The notes below the pieces were generated by a model that was not told the origin of the DNA, did no database searches, and saw only the letters and a list, made by a program, of their open reading frames with translations. 32,055 nt of DNA, from assembly GCA_002280405.1 (NCBI GenBank), contig NCDY01000089.1, positions 1 to 32,055 on the forward strand, in the 5' to 3' direction. Positions 14,568 to 22,993 of this stretch are shown here, piece after piece (position 1 is the first letter of the stretch; each line of letters opens with the position of its first letter). The position numbers and the translations under genes were made by a program. Source of the stretch: Rhodobacterales bacterium 32-66-9 (GTDB lineage: Bacteria; Pseudomonadota; Alphaproteobacteria; Rhodobacterales; Rhodobacteraceae).

Positions 14568-14653
14568 TGGTTAAATCTCCGCTCCGGTGGTTCATCGTTA
14601 ACGACCTTGCCGGTGAATGGTTAACGTCAGGTTACTATGCCAGAGGACGAATC
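14568..14653 (-). promoter_or_regulatory. ctrA upstream region with CtrA half-sites and a GANTC methylation site
   Basis: On the - strand, TTAACCAT (14617-14624) is an exact CtrA half-site. TTAACCAA (14567-14574) lies against the ctrA start. A third TTAA, inside GTTAAC, is at 14597-14602, 23 bp from the GTTAAC at 14620-14625, about two helical turns. GATTC at 14649-14653 is a CcrM methylation motif (GANTC). In Caulobacter CtrA controls its own gene and a GANTC times the promoter. Equivalent control here is inferred from the sites. Confidence 0.6.
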
Positions 14654-14662
14654 CCAATCCAC

Positions 14663-14941
14663 TTAAAGTTGTCTGTATTTCCTGATCGACGTGACTTTCA
14701 GGCCATCCTCGCCGTGTTTTGTGGCCGCCGCTCGCCACAGAGCAAACTCTTCCTCGGACAAGGCATAGCGTTCCAGCGCCTCTTTCTCGGAGATCAGGCC
14801 GTAAACCACGGCTTTCACCACCACCGCCTTGCGGCTGGCCACCCATCGGCGGGTGTCGCCGGCCGGAAGATCCGCCCGGGAAAGAATGCTGCCATCGGGC
14901 AGCGTGACCTGCCTTGGACCGTCGACACGTTTGAGAAACAT
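14663..14941 (-). CDS. sciP: CtrA inhibitor SciP (DUF1153 family)
   Basis: This 92-aa protein has the DUF1153/SciP core: VTLPDGSILSRADLP, TRRWVASRKAVVVKAVVYGLIS, and EEFALWRAAATKHGEDGLKVTSIRKYRQ. SciP binds DNA and CtrA and blocks CtrA-driven transcription after S phase in Caulobacter. The start is the ATG at 14939-14941 with GAGGGAACG eight bases away; an adjacent GTG at 14944 could add one residue. It lies 95 bp upstream of ctrA on the same strand, so regulator and inhibitor are neighbours and could share a transcript. It is divergent from mnmA. Confidence 0.92.
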   Translation of the reverse strand: MFLKRVDGPRQVTLPDGSILSRADLPAGDTRRWVASRKAVVVKAVVYGLISEKEALERYALSEEEFALWRAAATKHGEDGLKVTSIRKYRQL

Positions 14942-15006
14942 CACCGTTCCCTCGCTGATTTCGGGCAGGATGCCGGAACAGGCTTAATCAAAGCTGAAAC
15001 AGGGGA

Positions 15007-15034
15007 TTGAGAGTGCACAGCATTTTCCTATATT
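15007..15034 (+). promoter_or_regulatory. Candidate sigma-70 promoter of mnmA
   Basis: TTGAGA (15007-15012), a 16-bp spacer and TATATT (15029-15034) sit 34 bp upstream of the mnmA ATG in the sciP-mnmA divergent gap. Both hexamers match the housekeeping consensus well for a GC-rich genome. Confidence 0.5.
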
Positions 15035-15067
15035 CGCCATCATTCCCGTAACCCGGACAATCGACCC

Positions 15068-16204
15068 ATGCCGCGCGACCTGGCTCTCAACTCTCTTGGC
15101 TTTGCCAAACCCCCGTCCCAGACGCGGGTCGTCGTCGCCATGTCGGGGGGCGTCGATTCCAGCGTGGTGGCCGCCATGCTGGCCGAGGAAGGGTACGACG
15201 TCGTCGGAGTCACGCTGCAGCTTTACGACCACGGGGCCGCGCTGGCCAAAAAGGGTGCCTGCTGCGCGGGCCGCGATATCCATGACGCCCGGCGCGTCGC
15301 GGAAACCATGGGCTTTCCGCATTATGTTCTGGATTACGAGAACACCTTCCGCGAGGCGGTGATCGAGGAATTTGCCGATGCCTATCTGGCCGGCGCAACG
15401 CCTGTTCCCTGCATCCGTTGCAACGAACGGGTGAAGTTCAAGGATCTTCTGGCCACCGCCAAGGATCTTGAGGCCGATTGCATGGCCACCGGCCATTATA
15501 TCCAGCGCAAGCTGGGCGAGCGGGGGCCGGAACTCCATCAAGCCGCGGACCCTGCGCGCGACCAGTCCTACTTTCTGTTCTCGACCACACCGGAACAACT
15601 GTCGTATCTGCGCTTCCCGCTGGGCCATCTAGCGTCCAAGGCCGAAACCCGGGCGCTTGCGGCGAGATACGGGCTGCCGGTCGCCGACAAGCCGGACAGC
15701 CAGGACATCTGCTTTGTCCCGAATGGCGACTATGCGGCGGTGATCGAGAAGCTGCGTCCCGGAGCGGCGGACCCCGGCGAGATCGTGGACCTCGACGGCA
15801 ATACTCTGGGCGCGCACCCGGGCGTGATCCACTACACCATCGGCCAGCGCAAGGGCCTGGGGATTGGCGGCCTGGGCGAACCGCTCTACGTCGTGAAGCT
15901 GGACCCCGCGACCCGCCGCGTGATCGTCGGGCCGAAGGCGGCGCTCTCCACCCGGATCATTCCGGTGCGGGAAATCAACTGGCTGGGCGACGCCCGCTTC
16001 GACAGCCGCCCCGAGTGGCAGCTTCAGGTCAAGGTCCGCTCCACCCGCCCCCCGCGCGAGGCCGTCATTCGCCCGACCGGCCCGACCACCGCCGAGGTCG
16101 AGCTTCTGGCCCCAGAAGACGGGGTCAGTGCCGGCCAGGCTTGTGTCTTCTACGCCCCCGAAAGCAGTCGCATCCATGGTGGCGGCTGGATCTGGAAAGG
16201 TTAA
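15068..16204 (+). CDS. mnmA: tRNA 2-thiouridylase MnmA
   Basis: This 378-aa enzyme adenylates U34 of tRNA-Lys/Glu/Gln and exchanges oxygen for sulfur. The PP-loop SGGVDSS is at 26-32. The catalytic cysteines correspond to Cys118 in PVPCIRCNE and Cys215 in [15 protein letters not shown] and the C-terminal beta-barrel (IGQRKGLGI...) are intact, and the length is normal. It has its own likely promoter, and the downstream DUF2059 gene follows with no gap and uses a ribosome-binding site inside the mnmA end. Confidence 0.97.
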   Translation: MPRDLALNSLGFAKPPSQTRVVVAMSGGVDSSVVAAMLAEEGYDVVGVTLQLYDHGAALAKKGACCAGRDIHDARRVAETMGFPHYVLDYENTFREAVIEEFADAYLAGATPVPCIRCNERVKFKDLLATAKDLEADCMATGHYIQRKLGERGPELHQAADPARDQSYFLFSTTPEQLSYLRFPLGHLASKAETRALAARYGLPVADKPDSQDICFVPNGDYAAVIEKLRPGAADPGEIVDLDGNTLGAHPGVIHYTIGQRKGLGIGGLGEPLYVVKLDPATRRVIVGPKAALSTRIIPVREINWLGDARFDSRPEWQLQVKVRSTRPPREAVIRPTGPTTAEVELLAPEDGVSAGQACVFYAPESSRIHGGGWIWKG

Positions 16205-16207
16205 CCC

Positions 16208-16702
16208 TTGAAACCCTTGCTGATCGTTACTTTGCTGGCCCTGCCGCTGCCCGCCCTTGCCGAAACCCGCGAGGAGCGCGTCGCCGTGGCGACCGAATAT
16301 GTCGATCTTGCGCTGCAGGGCTTTGACATGGGCGCAGTGATCGAGACGATGTACCAGCCTGTCCTGCAGCAGGTGGCGGCGGGCGGCCAGACGCTGTCCG
16401 ACGCCCAGGTCGCGCGGATCCGCCAGCTTTACCTCGACACCTTCACCAAGCCTCTGACCAGCCTGATGCGCGAGCAGTCGCAGATCATGGCCGATCTGAT
16501 GACGCTGGCCGAAATCACGGCGTTGCGCGACTTCTACGCCACGCCGGAAGGGCGCTCGGTCATGGCCAAGCTGCCGCAGCTGACGGCGGCGCAACAGCCG
16601 GGCATGATGCGGCTGATCAATGACAACATGAGCGGGCTGATGCCACAGGTGCTTGCGATCATCAACGGCGAAGCGCCCCCAGCACCGACCGCGCAGCCCT
16701 GA
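16208..16702 (+). CDS. DUF2059 secreted protein
   Basis: This 164-aa protein has a cleavable signal peptide (KPLLIVTLLALPLPALA, cut near residue 18) followed by an all-helical DUF2059-type domain (...DFYATPEGRSVMAKLP... is the diagnostic stretch). It is likely periplasmic; function unknown. The start is a TTG at 16208 with GGAAAGG at 16194-16200, only three bases after the mnmA stop; no ATG precedes the signal sequence. Its last 41 bp overlap the 3-prime end of lpxB on the other strand, so the two convergent genes share coding sequence. Confidence 0.82.
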   Translation: MKPLLIVTLLALPLPALAETREERVAVATEYVDLALQGFDMGAVIETMYQPVLQQVAAGGQTLSDAQVARIRQLYLDTFTKPLTSLMREQSQIMADLMTLAEITALRDFYATPEGRSVMAKLPQLTAAQQPGMMRLINDNMSGLMPQVLAIINGEAPPAPTAQP

Positions 16703-17792
16703 GGCCAGGCGGCTCGCCGCCGCGCCCCAACCGCTCCATCGTCAATGCCATTGCCGCCTGCTGCGCCGAAGGGTCCGTCAGAACCGCCGCCAATGCGGGA
16801 GCAATCCGCTCTGCCCGGCAGTGCCGCCCGATGAATTCGGGCACCACGCGGGTCTCGCTGACCAGGTTGACCAGCGTCACCGTGTCGACAAGCGCCGCCC
16901 GGCGCATCAGCCACAGGGTCGCCGGATGCATGTCATAGGCGATGACCATCGGACAGCCGTTCGCGGCCAGTTCCAGCGACACCGTGCCCGAGGCGGCAAG
17001 CGCCACATCCGCTGCGGCGAATGCGCCCCGTTTCGGGCCTGCGCCCTCGATGATCTCTGGCACAACCGCCCAATCCGCGGTCAGATCCCGGACCAGCCCC
17101 GCCACGCCCCGCACCGTGGGCAAGACCACCCGCAGGTCGGGATGCTGCGCCTTGAGCCGCGCCACCACCGCACCGAATACCGGTGCCAGTCGCGTGACCT
17201 CACCCTTCCGCGACCCCGGCAAGGCCAGAAGCAGCAGCCCCTGCCCCGCGAACGCAGCCCTCTCCTGCGTCGAGGCCAGGGGCTCGGTCACCACCGGATG
17301 GCCGACGAAATCACAGGTCATGCCGACTGCGGTCATGTAAGGCGGCTCGAAGGGCAGAAGCGCCAGAACGTGGTCGACGACGCGCGCCATTTTGGCTGCG
17401 CGCCACGGCCGCCAGGCCCAGACCGAGGGCGCGACATAGTGGATGGTGCGCATACCCGGCCGCGCGGCCTTGACCAGGGCCGCAACACGAAGACAGAAGT
17501 CGGGCGAGTCGACCGTGACCAGCGCCTCGGCTTCGCTGGCCAGAACCGCCTCCGCCGCCTGCCTGATCCGGCGTTTCAGGGGCAGATACTTCGGCAGCAC
17601 TTCGGCGATGCCCATCACCGACAGTTCTTCCATCGGGAACAGGCTGGCCAACCCCTCGCCTTCCATCAACGGCCCGCCGACGCCGGCGAATTCCACTGGC
17701 GTCAGCGCCTTCAGCCCCGCCATCAGCGCCGCTCCCAGCCGGTCGCCCGAAGGTTCGCCCGCGATCAGGAACAGCTTGAGCGGACCGCTCAC
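16662..17792 (-). CDS. lpxB: Lipid A disaccharide synthase
   Basis: This 376-aa GT-B glycosyltransferase (family 19) joins lipid X and UDP-2,3-diacylglucosamine into the lipid A disaccharide. Visible landmarks are LFLIAGEPSGDRLGA at the N-terminus, the IHYVAPSVWAWRPWRA loop, LALPGSRKGEV, SGTVSLELA, and VTLVNLV. The start is the GTG at 17790-17792, overlapping the lpxI stop as GTGA, so translation is coupled. It is the last gene of the envelope cluster. Confidence 0.95.
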   Translation of the reverse strand: MSGPLKLFLIAGEPSGDRLGAALMAGLKALTPVEFAGVGGPLMEGEGLASLFPMEELSVMGIAEVLPKYLPLKRRIRQAAEAVLASEAEALVTVDSPDFCLRVAALVKAARPGMRTIHYVAPSVWAWRPWRAAKMARVVDHVLALLPFEPPYMTAVGMTCDFVGHPVVTEPLASTQERAAFAGQGLLLLALPGSRKGEVTRLAPVFGAVVARLKAQHPDLRVVLPTVRGVAGLVRDLTADWAVVPEIIEGAGPKRGAFAAADVALAASGTVSLELAANGCPMVIAYDMHPATLWLMRRAALVDTVTLVNLVSETRVVPEFIGRHCRAERIAPALAAVLTDPSAQQAAMALTMERLGRGGEPPGLRAARSVLGALRR

Positions 17793-18604
17793 GCCCTTGC
17801 CCAGAGAAACAGGTCCAGCGACCGGGCCAGCCGCAGCATTTCCGGCAGTTCCAGGCAGATGACCGATCCCGCCTGAAACGCCACCCCGCCCAGACCCGCC
17901 GCCGCCACGCCGCGCAGCGTTTCCGGTCCGATGGTCGGCAGGTCGATCCGCCGGTCCTGTCCGGGTTTTGCCGCCTTGTAGAAGACACCGCGCCCCCGGG
18001 CTGGATCGGGCCGCAGCGCGCCGATCCCGGCGACCTGGGCCAGAAGCGCGTCGGTTCCGGGCAGCGCCTCGACGCCCAGACAGAGGCCCTGGGCAACCAC
18101 CGCTCCCTGGCCCACATCAACCGCACCAAGGGTTGCGACGATCTCTGCCGCCCGGGCCGTATCCGCCGCGTCGCGGGTGCTTGGTGTCCCGACCAGAACC
18201 CCCGCGCCCGGCAGCAGGCCCGGCGCAATCGTATCGACCCCCGCAACGGTGAAACCGAATTCCTCGAAAATCTCGATCACCACCCGCAGCGTCGCATCAT
18301 CCCCCGCCGCCATCGCTGCCATCAGCCGGGGCAACAGCGCCGCCGTGGCTTCGTCCAGAAGCGCGGGGTCCAGCCGCGGCCGCGTCACCGCACCGGCAAA
18401 GATCACCCGGTCGATGCCATCACGCGCCAGCGCGCGCAGAAACGGCACCAGCCGCTCGACCCGGAACCGCAGGTCCGCGGTCAGGCCTTCGGGCGCATGC
18501 CCGTCCATCGCGGCGACCAGGGGCGCATCGGCCATCGCTGCGGCCAGCGCCGCCGGCAAGGCGCCGCTGCCGGCGATGATCGCGGTCCTCGGGCCGGACG
18601 TCAC
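17789..18604 (-). CDS. lpxI: UDP-2,3-diacylglucosamine pyrophosphatase LpxI (DUF1009)
   Basis: This 271-aa hydrolase makes lipid X. LpxI is the alphaproteobacterial replacement for LpxH. It starts at the GTG at 18602-18604 (VTSGPRTAIIAGSGALP), whose last two bases begin the lpxA stop TGA, and ends by overlapping lpxB. Conserved blocks are FAGAVTRPRLDP, GDDATLR, VGQGAVVAQGLCLGVEALPGTDALL and KPGQDRRIDLPTIGP. It lies between lpxA and lpxB as in many alphaproteobacteria. A longer open frame upstream of 18604 is only a shadow of lpxA. Confidence 0.94.
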   Translation of the reverse strand: MTSGPRTAIIAGSGALPAALAAAMADAPLVAAMDGHAPEGLTADLRFRVERLVPFLRALARDGIDRVIFAGAVTRPRLDPALLDEATAALLPRLMAAMAAGDDATLRVVIEIFEEFGFTVAGVDTIAPGLLPGAGVLVGTPSTRDAADTARAAEIVATLGAVDVGQGAVVAQGLCLGVEALPGTDALLAQVAGIGALRPDPARGRGVFYKAAKPGQDRRIDLPTIGPETLRGVAAAGLGGVAFQAGSVICLELPEMLRLARSLDLFLWARA

Positions 18605-19407
18605 CGGCCGCCCTTCGGGGTCAGGAAACTGCGGTCGGATTTCGACAGGATGAAATCCGCGATCTCGCGCACCAGGGGCGAGTCGCTCTCCTCTGCCAGC
18701 TTGCGCGCCCGGTCGACAAAGCTGCCGTCTTCCTGCGCCAGCGTCTGGTAGGCCGCCCTGAGAGCGGTGATCCCCGTCCGGTCGACGCCCCTGCGCTTGA
18801 GGCCCACTAGGTTCAACCCGTCCAGTTCGCCGCGAGGAGCCTGCACCAGGCCGTACGGGATCACGTCGTTGGTCACCATCGTCACCGCGCCGATGATCGC
18901 GCCCTGCCCGATCCGAACCCATTGATGCACGCCTGACAGACCGCCCACGATCACGTCATCGCCCAACACGCAATGCCCGGCTATGGCCACATGATTCACC
19001 AGAATGACCCGGTCGCCGATCTGGGCATCGTGGCCAACATGCGCGCCGGTCATGATCAGGCAGTCATCTCCGACCCGCGTCACCCCACCGCCGCCATCCG
19101 TGCCGGTGTTCAGCGTCGCCGCCTCGCGTATGCGGCAGCGCCTGCCGACGATCAGCCGTGTGTGCTCGCCATGATATTTCAGATCCTGCGGCACCTCGCC
19201 GACGCTGGCGAAGGGGAAGATCACCGTCTCCTCACCGATTTCGGTCCAGCCGGTCACCACTGTATGCGACTTCAGCACCACGTTCGGCCCAAGCACGACC
19301 TCGGGCCCGACGCTGCAGAACGGGCCGATCACGCAGCCCTCGCCGATCACGGCACCCGGCTCGACCAGTGCCGAGCGGTGGATGCGGGCTGTGGGATGGA
19401 TGCTCAT
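18601..19407 (-). CDS. lpxA: UDP-N-acetylglucosamine acyltransferase LpxA
   Basis: This 268-aa left-handed beta-helix enzyme performs the first step of lipid A synthesis, adding a 3-hydroxyacyl chain to UDP-GlcNAc. Hexapeptide repeats run through most of the protein. The catalytic His is His126 in GAHVGHDAQIGD, and GLSGVHQWVRIG and GLNLVGLKRRG are typical. The start is the ATG at 19405-19407 (MSIHPTARIH); a GTG at 19416, abutting the fabZ stop, would add three residues and cannot be excluded. It follows fabZ directly. Confidence 0.95.
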   Translation of the reverse strand: MSIHPTARIHRSALVEPGAVIGEGCVIGPFCSVGPEVVLGPNVVLKSHTVVTGWTEIGEETVIFPFASVGEVPQDLKYHGEHTRLIVGRRCRIREAATLNTGTDGGGGVTRVGDDCLIMTGAHVGHDAQIGDRVILVNHVAIAGHCVLGDDVIVGGLSGVHQWVRIGQGAIIGAVTMVTNDVIPYGLVQAPRGELDGLNLVGLKRRGVDRTGITALRAAYQTLAQEDGSFVDRARKLAEESDSPLVREIADFILSKSDRSFLTPKGGR

Positions 19408-19416
19408 GCCCGTCAC

Positions 19417-19824
19417 TTACGGTCTGGCGACGTCGAACATCGCCATGAACGTCGCTTCGCAGGCCAGGTCACCCTCCACCATGGCGCGGCCCTCGAACTT
19501 CCAGACCCGGCCGCCGCCGCGCAGCGCCCTGTCGACCCCCATGAAGAAGACCTTGGCGTTCTTGTCGACCAGATCCATCGACAACCCGACAAGGACGCCC
19601 GAGGTTTGCGCCATTGCCTCGATGATCATCACGCCGGGAAAGATCGGCATGCCGGGGAAATGGCCCTGGAACTGCGGTTCGTTCAGCGTGATGCATTTGA
19701 TGCCGACGCAAGAGTCGTTCACGACAATGTCGCGCACCTTGTCGATCAGGAGAAATGGATAGCGGTGCGGGATGATCCGCTGAATCAGGTCCAGATCGGC
19801 ATGTGTCACGGCAGTCGCATCCAT
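19417..19824 (-). CDS. fabZ: 3-hydroxyacyl-ACP dehydratase FabZ with an in-frame internal gap
   Basis: This 135-aa hot-dog-fold dehydratase of fatty acid elongation has catalytic His55 ([12 protein letters not shown]) and Glu69 (MIIEAMAQ). After FFMGVDRA (to residue 100) the sequence passes straight to [12 protein letters not shown]. Family members have about 18 more residues here, including the almost invariant RRPVVPGD strand-turn. The loss is in frame (about 54 bp), so the ORF stays open, but a core strand of the hot-dog sheet would be missing. The family length is usually 140-155. The start is the ATG at 19824 with AAGGG seven bases upstream. Either a shortened protein or a sequence error. 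Confidence 0.9.
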   Translation of the reverse strand: MDATAVTHADLDLIQRIIPHRYPFLLIDKVRDIVVNDSCVGIKCITLNEPQFQGHFPGMPIFPGVMIIEAMAQTSGVLVGLSMDLVDKNAKVFFMGVDRALRGGGRVWKFEGRAMVEGDLACEATFMAMFDVARP

Positions 19825-19923
19825 TCCTTTACCCTTTCCCCGGCCGCACGGCCCCGCAGTTTACCGGTCTAGCTAGCAAGTCGCACGGGGGGGCACAAGT
19901 TTGTCACCGCCCGTGTCGACCGA

Positions 19924-20487
19924 TCAGGGCTGCGCCGCCGACGGTTCGGCCAGGGCGGCATTGACCCGGGCGATGGCATCGTCGGTGATGTCGATGGCTG
20001 ACAGGGATAGGATGACCAACCCCTTGTCCAGGATCGCCATCGCCCCCCGGTCGCCAAGGATTTCGCCCAGGACAGGCACCGCAACCTTGAGAAAATCCTT
20101 GCGGTCCTTGTCGCGGCCTTCGGTCAGGCTGCGGGCCTTGGCATCCTGCTCGTTCCGGATCCGCACGACCTTGGCATCGAAGGCAGCGGCACGAGCCGTG
20201 AACTCATCGGCGGCAAGCGTCGCGCGCGCCTTGGTCAGGGCCTGTTCCTCGGCCACCAGCTCGGCCTCGATCCGGCGGTTTTCCTGTTCCAGCGCCGCCG
20301 TCGCAACCCTTTCGCGTTCGACGGCGGCCCGGCCGAAGTCAGATTCCAGGAAAAGCCGGTCCTGATCCAGCGTCAACAGCGGCGCGGGTGTCTCTTGCGC
20401 CAGCCCCGGTGCGGCCAGCACCATAAAACCCGCCACGATCCAGGACCGCACCCCGGGGCGACTGTATCCGCGCCGCCCTGTCATCAT
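19924..20487 (-). CDS. ompH: OmpH/Skp-family periplasmic chaperone
   Basis: This 187-aa protein has an N-terminal signal sequence (SWIVAGFMVLAAPGLAQ) and then LLTLDQDRLFLESDFGRAAVERE, followed by a long charged helical region (about 50-140) that would form the Skp tentacles. Skp holds unfolded outer-membrane proteins for BamA. The start at 20487 shares one base with the bamA stop (a second ATG follows at once), so the two are coupled. It occupies the position between bamA and fabZ where many Gram-negatives have lpxD after skp; no lpxD remnant is visible in the 99-bp gap to fabZ. Confidence 0.88.
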   Translation of the reverse strand: MMTGRRGYSRPGVRSWIVAGFMVLAAPGLAQETPAPLLTLDQDRLFLESDFGRAAVERERVATAALEQENRRIEAELVAEEQALTKARATLAADEFTARAAAFDAKVVRIRNEQDAKARSLTEGRDKDRKDFLKVAVPVLGEILGDRGAMAILDKGLVILSLSAIDITDDAIARVNAALAEPSAAQP

Positions 20488-22832
20488 CAGAACTTCGTCG
20501 AGATCGTCAGGTCGAAGTTCTGCTCCTTGTCGAAGTCTTCCTTCTGGATCGCCCGACTGAAGTTGAACCGCAGCGGACCGATGGGCGTGGTCCAGAACAC
20601 CGACAGGCTCACCGAGGCGCGCGGGGTGAAGCTGTCATCGACGGTAGAGCCGCCGAAACCCGCCGTGTTGTCCAGACTCCAGACCGAGCCGACGTCCAGG
20701 AACGCCCCGCCCGTGATGCCGTATTCCTCGGGCAGGCCCAGCGGGAAATCGGCCTCGAACCGCGCCACCGCGAAGAGGTTGCCGCCAAGCGCGTCGACAT
20801 TGGTCGCGCCCAGATCGCGCGGACCGATCCCGTTCGGCTCGAAGCCGCGGATCTTGCCGTTGCCGAAGAAACGGTCGGTCACCCGGGTCACGTTGCCGCC
20901 AAGCGAGGTGATCGCGCCACCTTCGAAGATCGCCCGCAGGGTGACTTCCTCGTTGAAGACTTTCGTCTCGGCCAGGGCAAGTGCCGTGGTCTTGATGTAT
21001 TCGTTGTCGCCACCCAGCCCGGCAAAATCCTGGCCAAAGCGCAGCAGGACGCCGCCCTTCGGGTTCAGGCCGGTGATCCGGTTGTCGAATTCGTAGGTGT
21101 AGCCCAGCGAGAAGGTGGTCAGCGTCCCCCGGGCCGCCTCGGCGATGAGGATCGGCGAGTTCCCGGTGTAATTGTACAGCCTGTCTTCCGCCAAACTGAT
21201 CCGCAGATCGAGGTTCGACTGTTCCCCCACCGGAAAGCCGAGCCCGGTTGAAAAACCGATGTTGCGCGTATCATAGACCGAGAAATCCGATTGAGAGGTC
21301 CGGTAGAAGCCGCCGATCGTGAAGCTGAGGTCGCGGCCCAGAAGTGCGGGTTCGGTGAAGCTGAAGTTGGAATTCTGGTTGGCCGAAGCGGTCGAGATCG
21401 CCAGCGACAGCTTTTGCCCCCGACCCAGGAAGTTGGTCTCGGAAAAACCGATGTTGAAACCGGTGCCGTTCGAGACTGAATAGCTGAGACCGAAACTCAG
21501 GCTGCCGGTGGGCTGCTCCTCGACACCGACCTTGACCACAACCTGATCCGCGGCCGATCCCTGATCGGTGTTGACCTGCGCATCGGCAAAGAAGCCGAGC
21601 GCCCGGATGCGTTCCGCGGCCTGCCGGATCTCGCGCGGGTTGAAGGGGTCGCCTTCCACCGTGCGAAACTGACGGCGGATGACCTGGTCCAGCGTCGTTG
21701 TGTTGCCCTCGATGTCGATGCGTTCGACGAAAATCCGCTCGCCCCTGACAATCGCGAATTCGATATCGACCGCTTGGCCGCGGTCGTTGCGGGTGATGCG
21801 CGGCTCGACCCGGATGAAGTTCAGGCCCTTCTTCAGCGCCAGCGTTTCCATCCGGGTGATGTTGTTGTCGATCAGCAGGGGCGTGTAGGTCTGCCCGGTG
21901 CGGATCTTCTGCACCGCCGCGAAGTCTGCGGCGTCCAGGCCCGCGACCTCGGACACCGTGGTCACGTTGCCGATCGAATAGGGCAGGCCTTCGCGCACCG
22001 TGAAGGTCACGAAGGTCGCATCGCGCTCGCGGCTGACCTCGGCACTGGCATCCAGAACCTGAAAGTCGATGTAACCGCGCGACAGGTAGAAGTCGGTCAG
22101 GACCTTGCGGTCAAGCTGCAGCCGTTCCGCGACATAGGTATCGCGCTGGATCAGGTTGCGCAGCAGGCCCGCCTGCTTGGTCTCCAGCACCTGACGCAGT
22201 CTGCGGTCAGAGAAGGCCCTGTTGCCGACGAAGGACAGACGCTCGATCTCGACCACGCGGCCTTCGGTGATCTCGAACACCAGGTCCACCCGGTTGTCGC
22301 TGCGGCGGATGATCTTGGGCGTGACCTGGGCGGCAAGACGACCGGCGACACGATAGGCCTCTGCGATGGCTGCGGCGTCCGATTCGGCAAGGGCGGGCGA
22401 GTAGACCCGGCGCGGTTGCGACTTGATCAGCCCGGTCAGCTTCTCGTCCTTCAGCCGCTTGTTGCCTTCGATGCTGATGACGTTCACGATCGGGTATTCC
22501 TGCACCCGGATCAGCAGCGTCGATCCCTGCGGCACAAGCTCCACTTTCTCGAACAGGTTCGAGTTCAGGATGCGCTGGTAGGCGTCGTTCAGCGCGGCGG
22601 CAGACACCTCGTCGCCGCGCTTGATTCCGGCATAGCTCAGGATCGTCGCGGCATCGACCCGTTCGTTGCCTTCGATGGTCACGTTCGAAAAGGAAAAGAC
22701 CTGCGCGAAAGCCGGTTGCAGGAACGGCTGCGAAGCCGTTGCGGCGCCGATGAAAACCGCTGTTACCAGCAGACGAGCCCTGGACTTTGCCCGGGCAGAC
22801 CGCCCCTTGGCCACGCTGTGGGTCATCCGCAT
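20487..22832 (-). CDS. bamA: Outer membrane protein assembly factor BamA
   Basis: This 781-aa Omp85 protein inserts beta-barrel proteins into the outer membrane. A signal peptide ends near residue 43 (PAFAQ). POTRA repeats follow from FSFSNVTIEGNERV to about 430, with the recurring I.GN pattern (IEGNKRLKD, FVGNRAFSD, IEGNTTTLDQ). Then comes a C-terminal 16-strand barrel with the lid-loop motif IRGFEPNGIGPRD and a terminal Phe (TISTKF). The start is the ATG at 22832 with GAGG seven bases away. It has a likely promoter upstream and no gaps against the family. Confidence 0.96.
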   Translation of the reverse strand: MRMTHSVAKGRSARAKSRARLLVTAVFIGAATASQPFLQPAFAQVFSFSNVTIEGNERVDAATILSYAGIKRGDEVSAAALNDAYQRILNSNLFEKVELVPQGSTLLIRVQEYPIVNVISIEGNKRLKDEKLTGLIKSQPRRVYSPALAESDAAAIAEAYRVAGRLAAQVTPKIIRRSDNRVDLVFEITEGRVVEIERLSFVGNRAFSDRRLRQVLETKQAGLLRNLIQRDTYVAERLQLDRKVLTDFYLSRGYIDFQVLDASAEVSRERDATFVTFTVREGLPYSIGNVTTVSEVAGLDAADFAAVQKIRTGQTYTPLLIDNNITRMETLALKKGLNFIRVEPRITRNDRGQAVDIEFAIVRGERIFVERIDIEGNTTTLDQVIRRQFRTVEGDPFNPREIRQAAERIRALGFFADAQVNTDQGSAADQVVVKVGVEEQPTGSLSFGLSYSVSNGTGFNIGFSETNFLGRGQKLSLAISTASANQNSNFSFTEPALLGRDLSFTIGGFYRTSQSDFSVYDTRNIGFSTGLGFPVGEQSNLDLRISLAEDRLYNYTGNSPILIAEAARGTLTTFSLGYTYEFDNRITGLNPKGGVLLRFGQDFAGLGGDNEYIKTTALALAETKVFNEEVTLRAIFEGGAITSLGGNVTRVTDRFFGNGKIRGFEPNGIGPRDLGATNVDALGGNLFAVARFEADFPLGLPEEYGITGGAFLDVGSVWSLDNTAGFGGSTVDDSFTPRASVSLSVFWTTPIGPLRFNFSRAIQKEDFDKEQNFDLTISTKF

Positions 22833-22865
22833 ATTCCATCCTCGCCGAATTTCTTGTTTCCGGAT

Positions 22866-22917
22866 TGACTAGCGGGAAAGCAAAGCTTTGTCAAAAGCCT
22901 GCGGTCATTGTGGATAA
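22866..22917 (-). promoter_or_regulatory. bamA promoter candidate with adjacent perfect DnaA box and palindrome
   Basis: On the - strand a perfect TTGACA (22889-22894) is followed after 17 bp by TAGTCA (22866-22871), a weak -10. The spacer contains the perfect 10-bp palindrome CAAAGCTTTG (22881-22890), which overlaps the -35 by two bases. Fifteen bases upstream of the -35 lies TTATCCACA (22909-22917), an exact DnaA box. The promoter lies 34 bp upstream of the bamA start, in a 161-bp gap inside an otherwise tight cluster. Confidence 0.5.
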
Positions 22918-22993
22918 CTTTGCAAGATGTTGTGGTGCCAAGGCTGTAACCGCAGGTTGCAGCGAACCCGGTCCGGTCAAGCCGGACCTTGGT

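Noticed and set aside
18604-18922. Longer N-terminus for lpxI
   Set aside because: The extra residues lie inside lpxA and are R/G/D-rich shadow sequence. The GTG at 18604 gives the family-typical N-terminus and a stop/start overlap.
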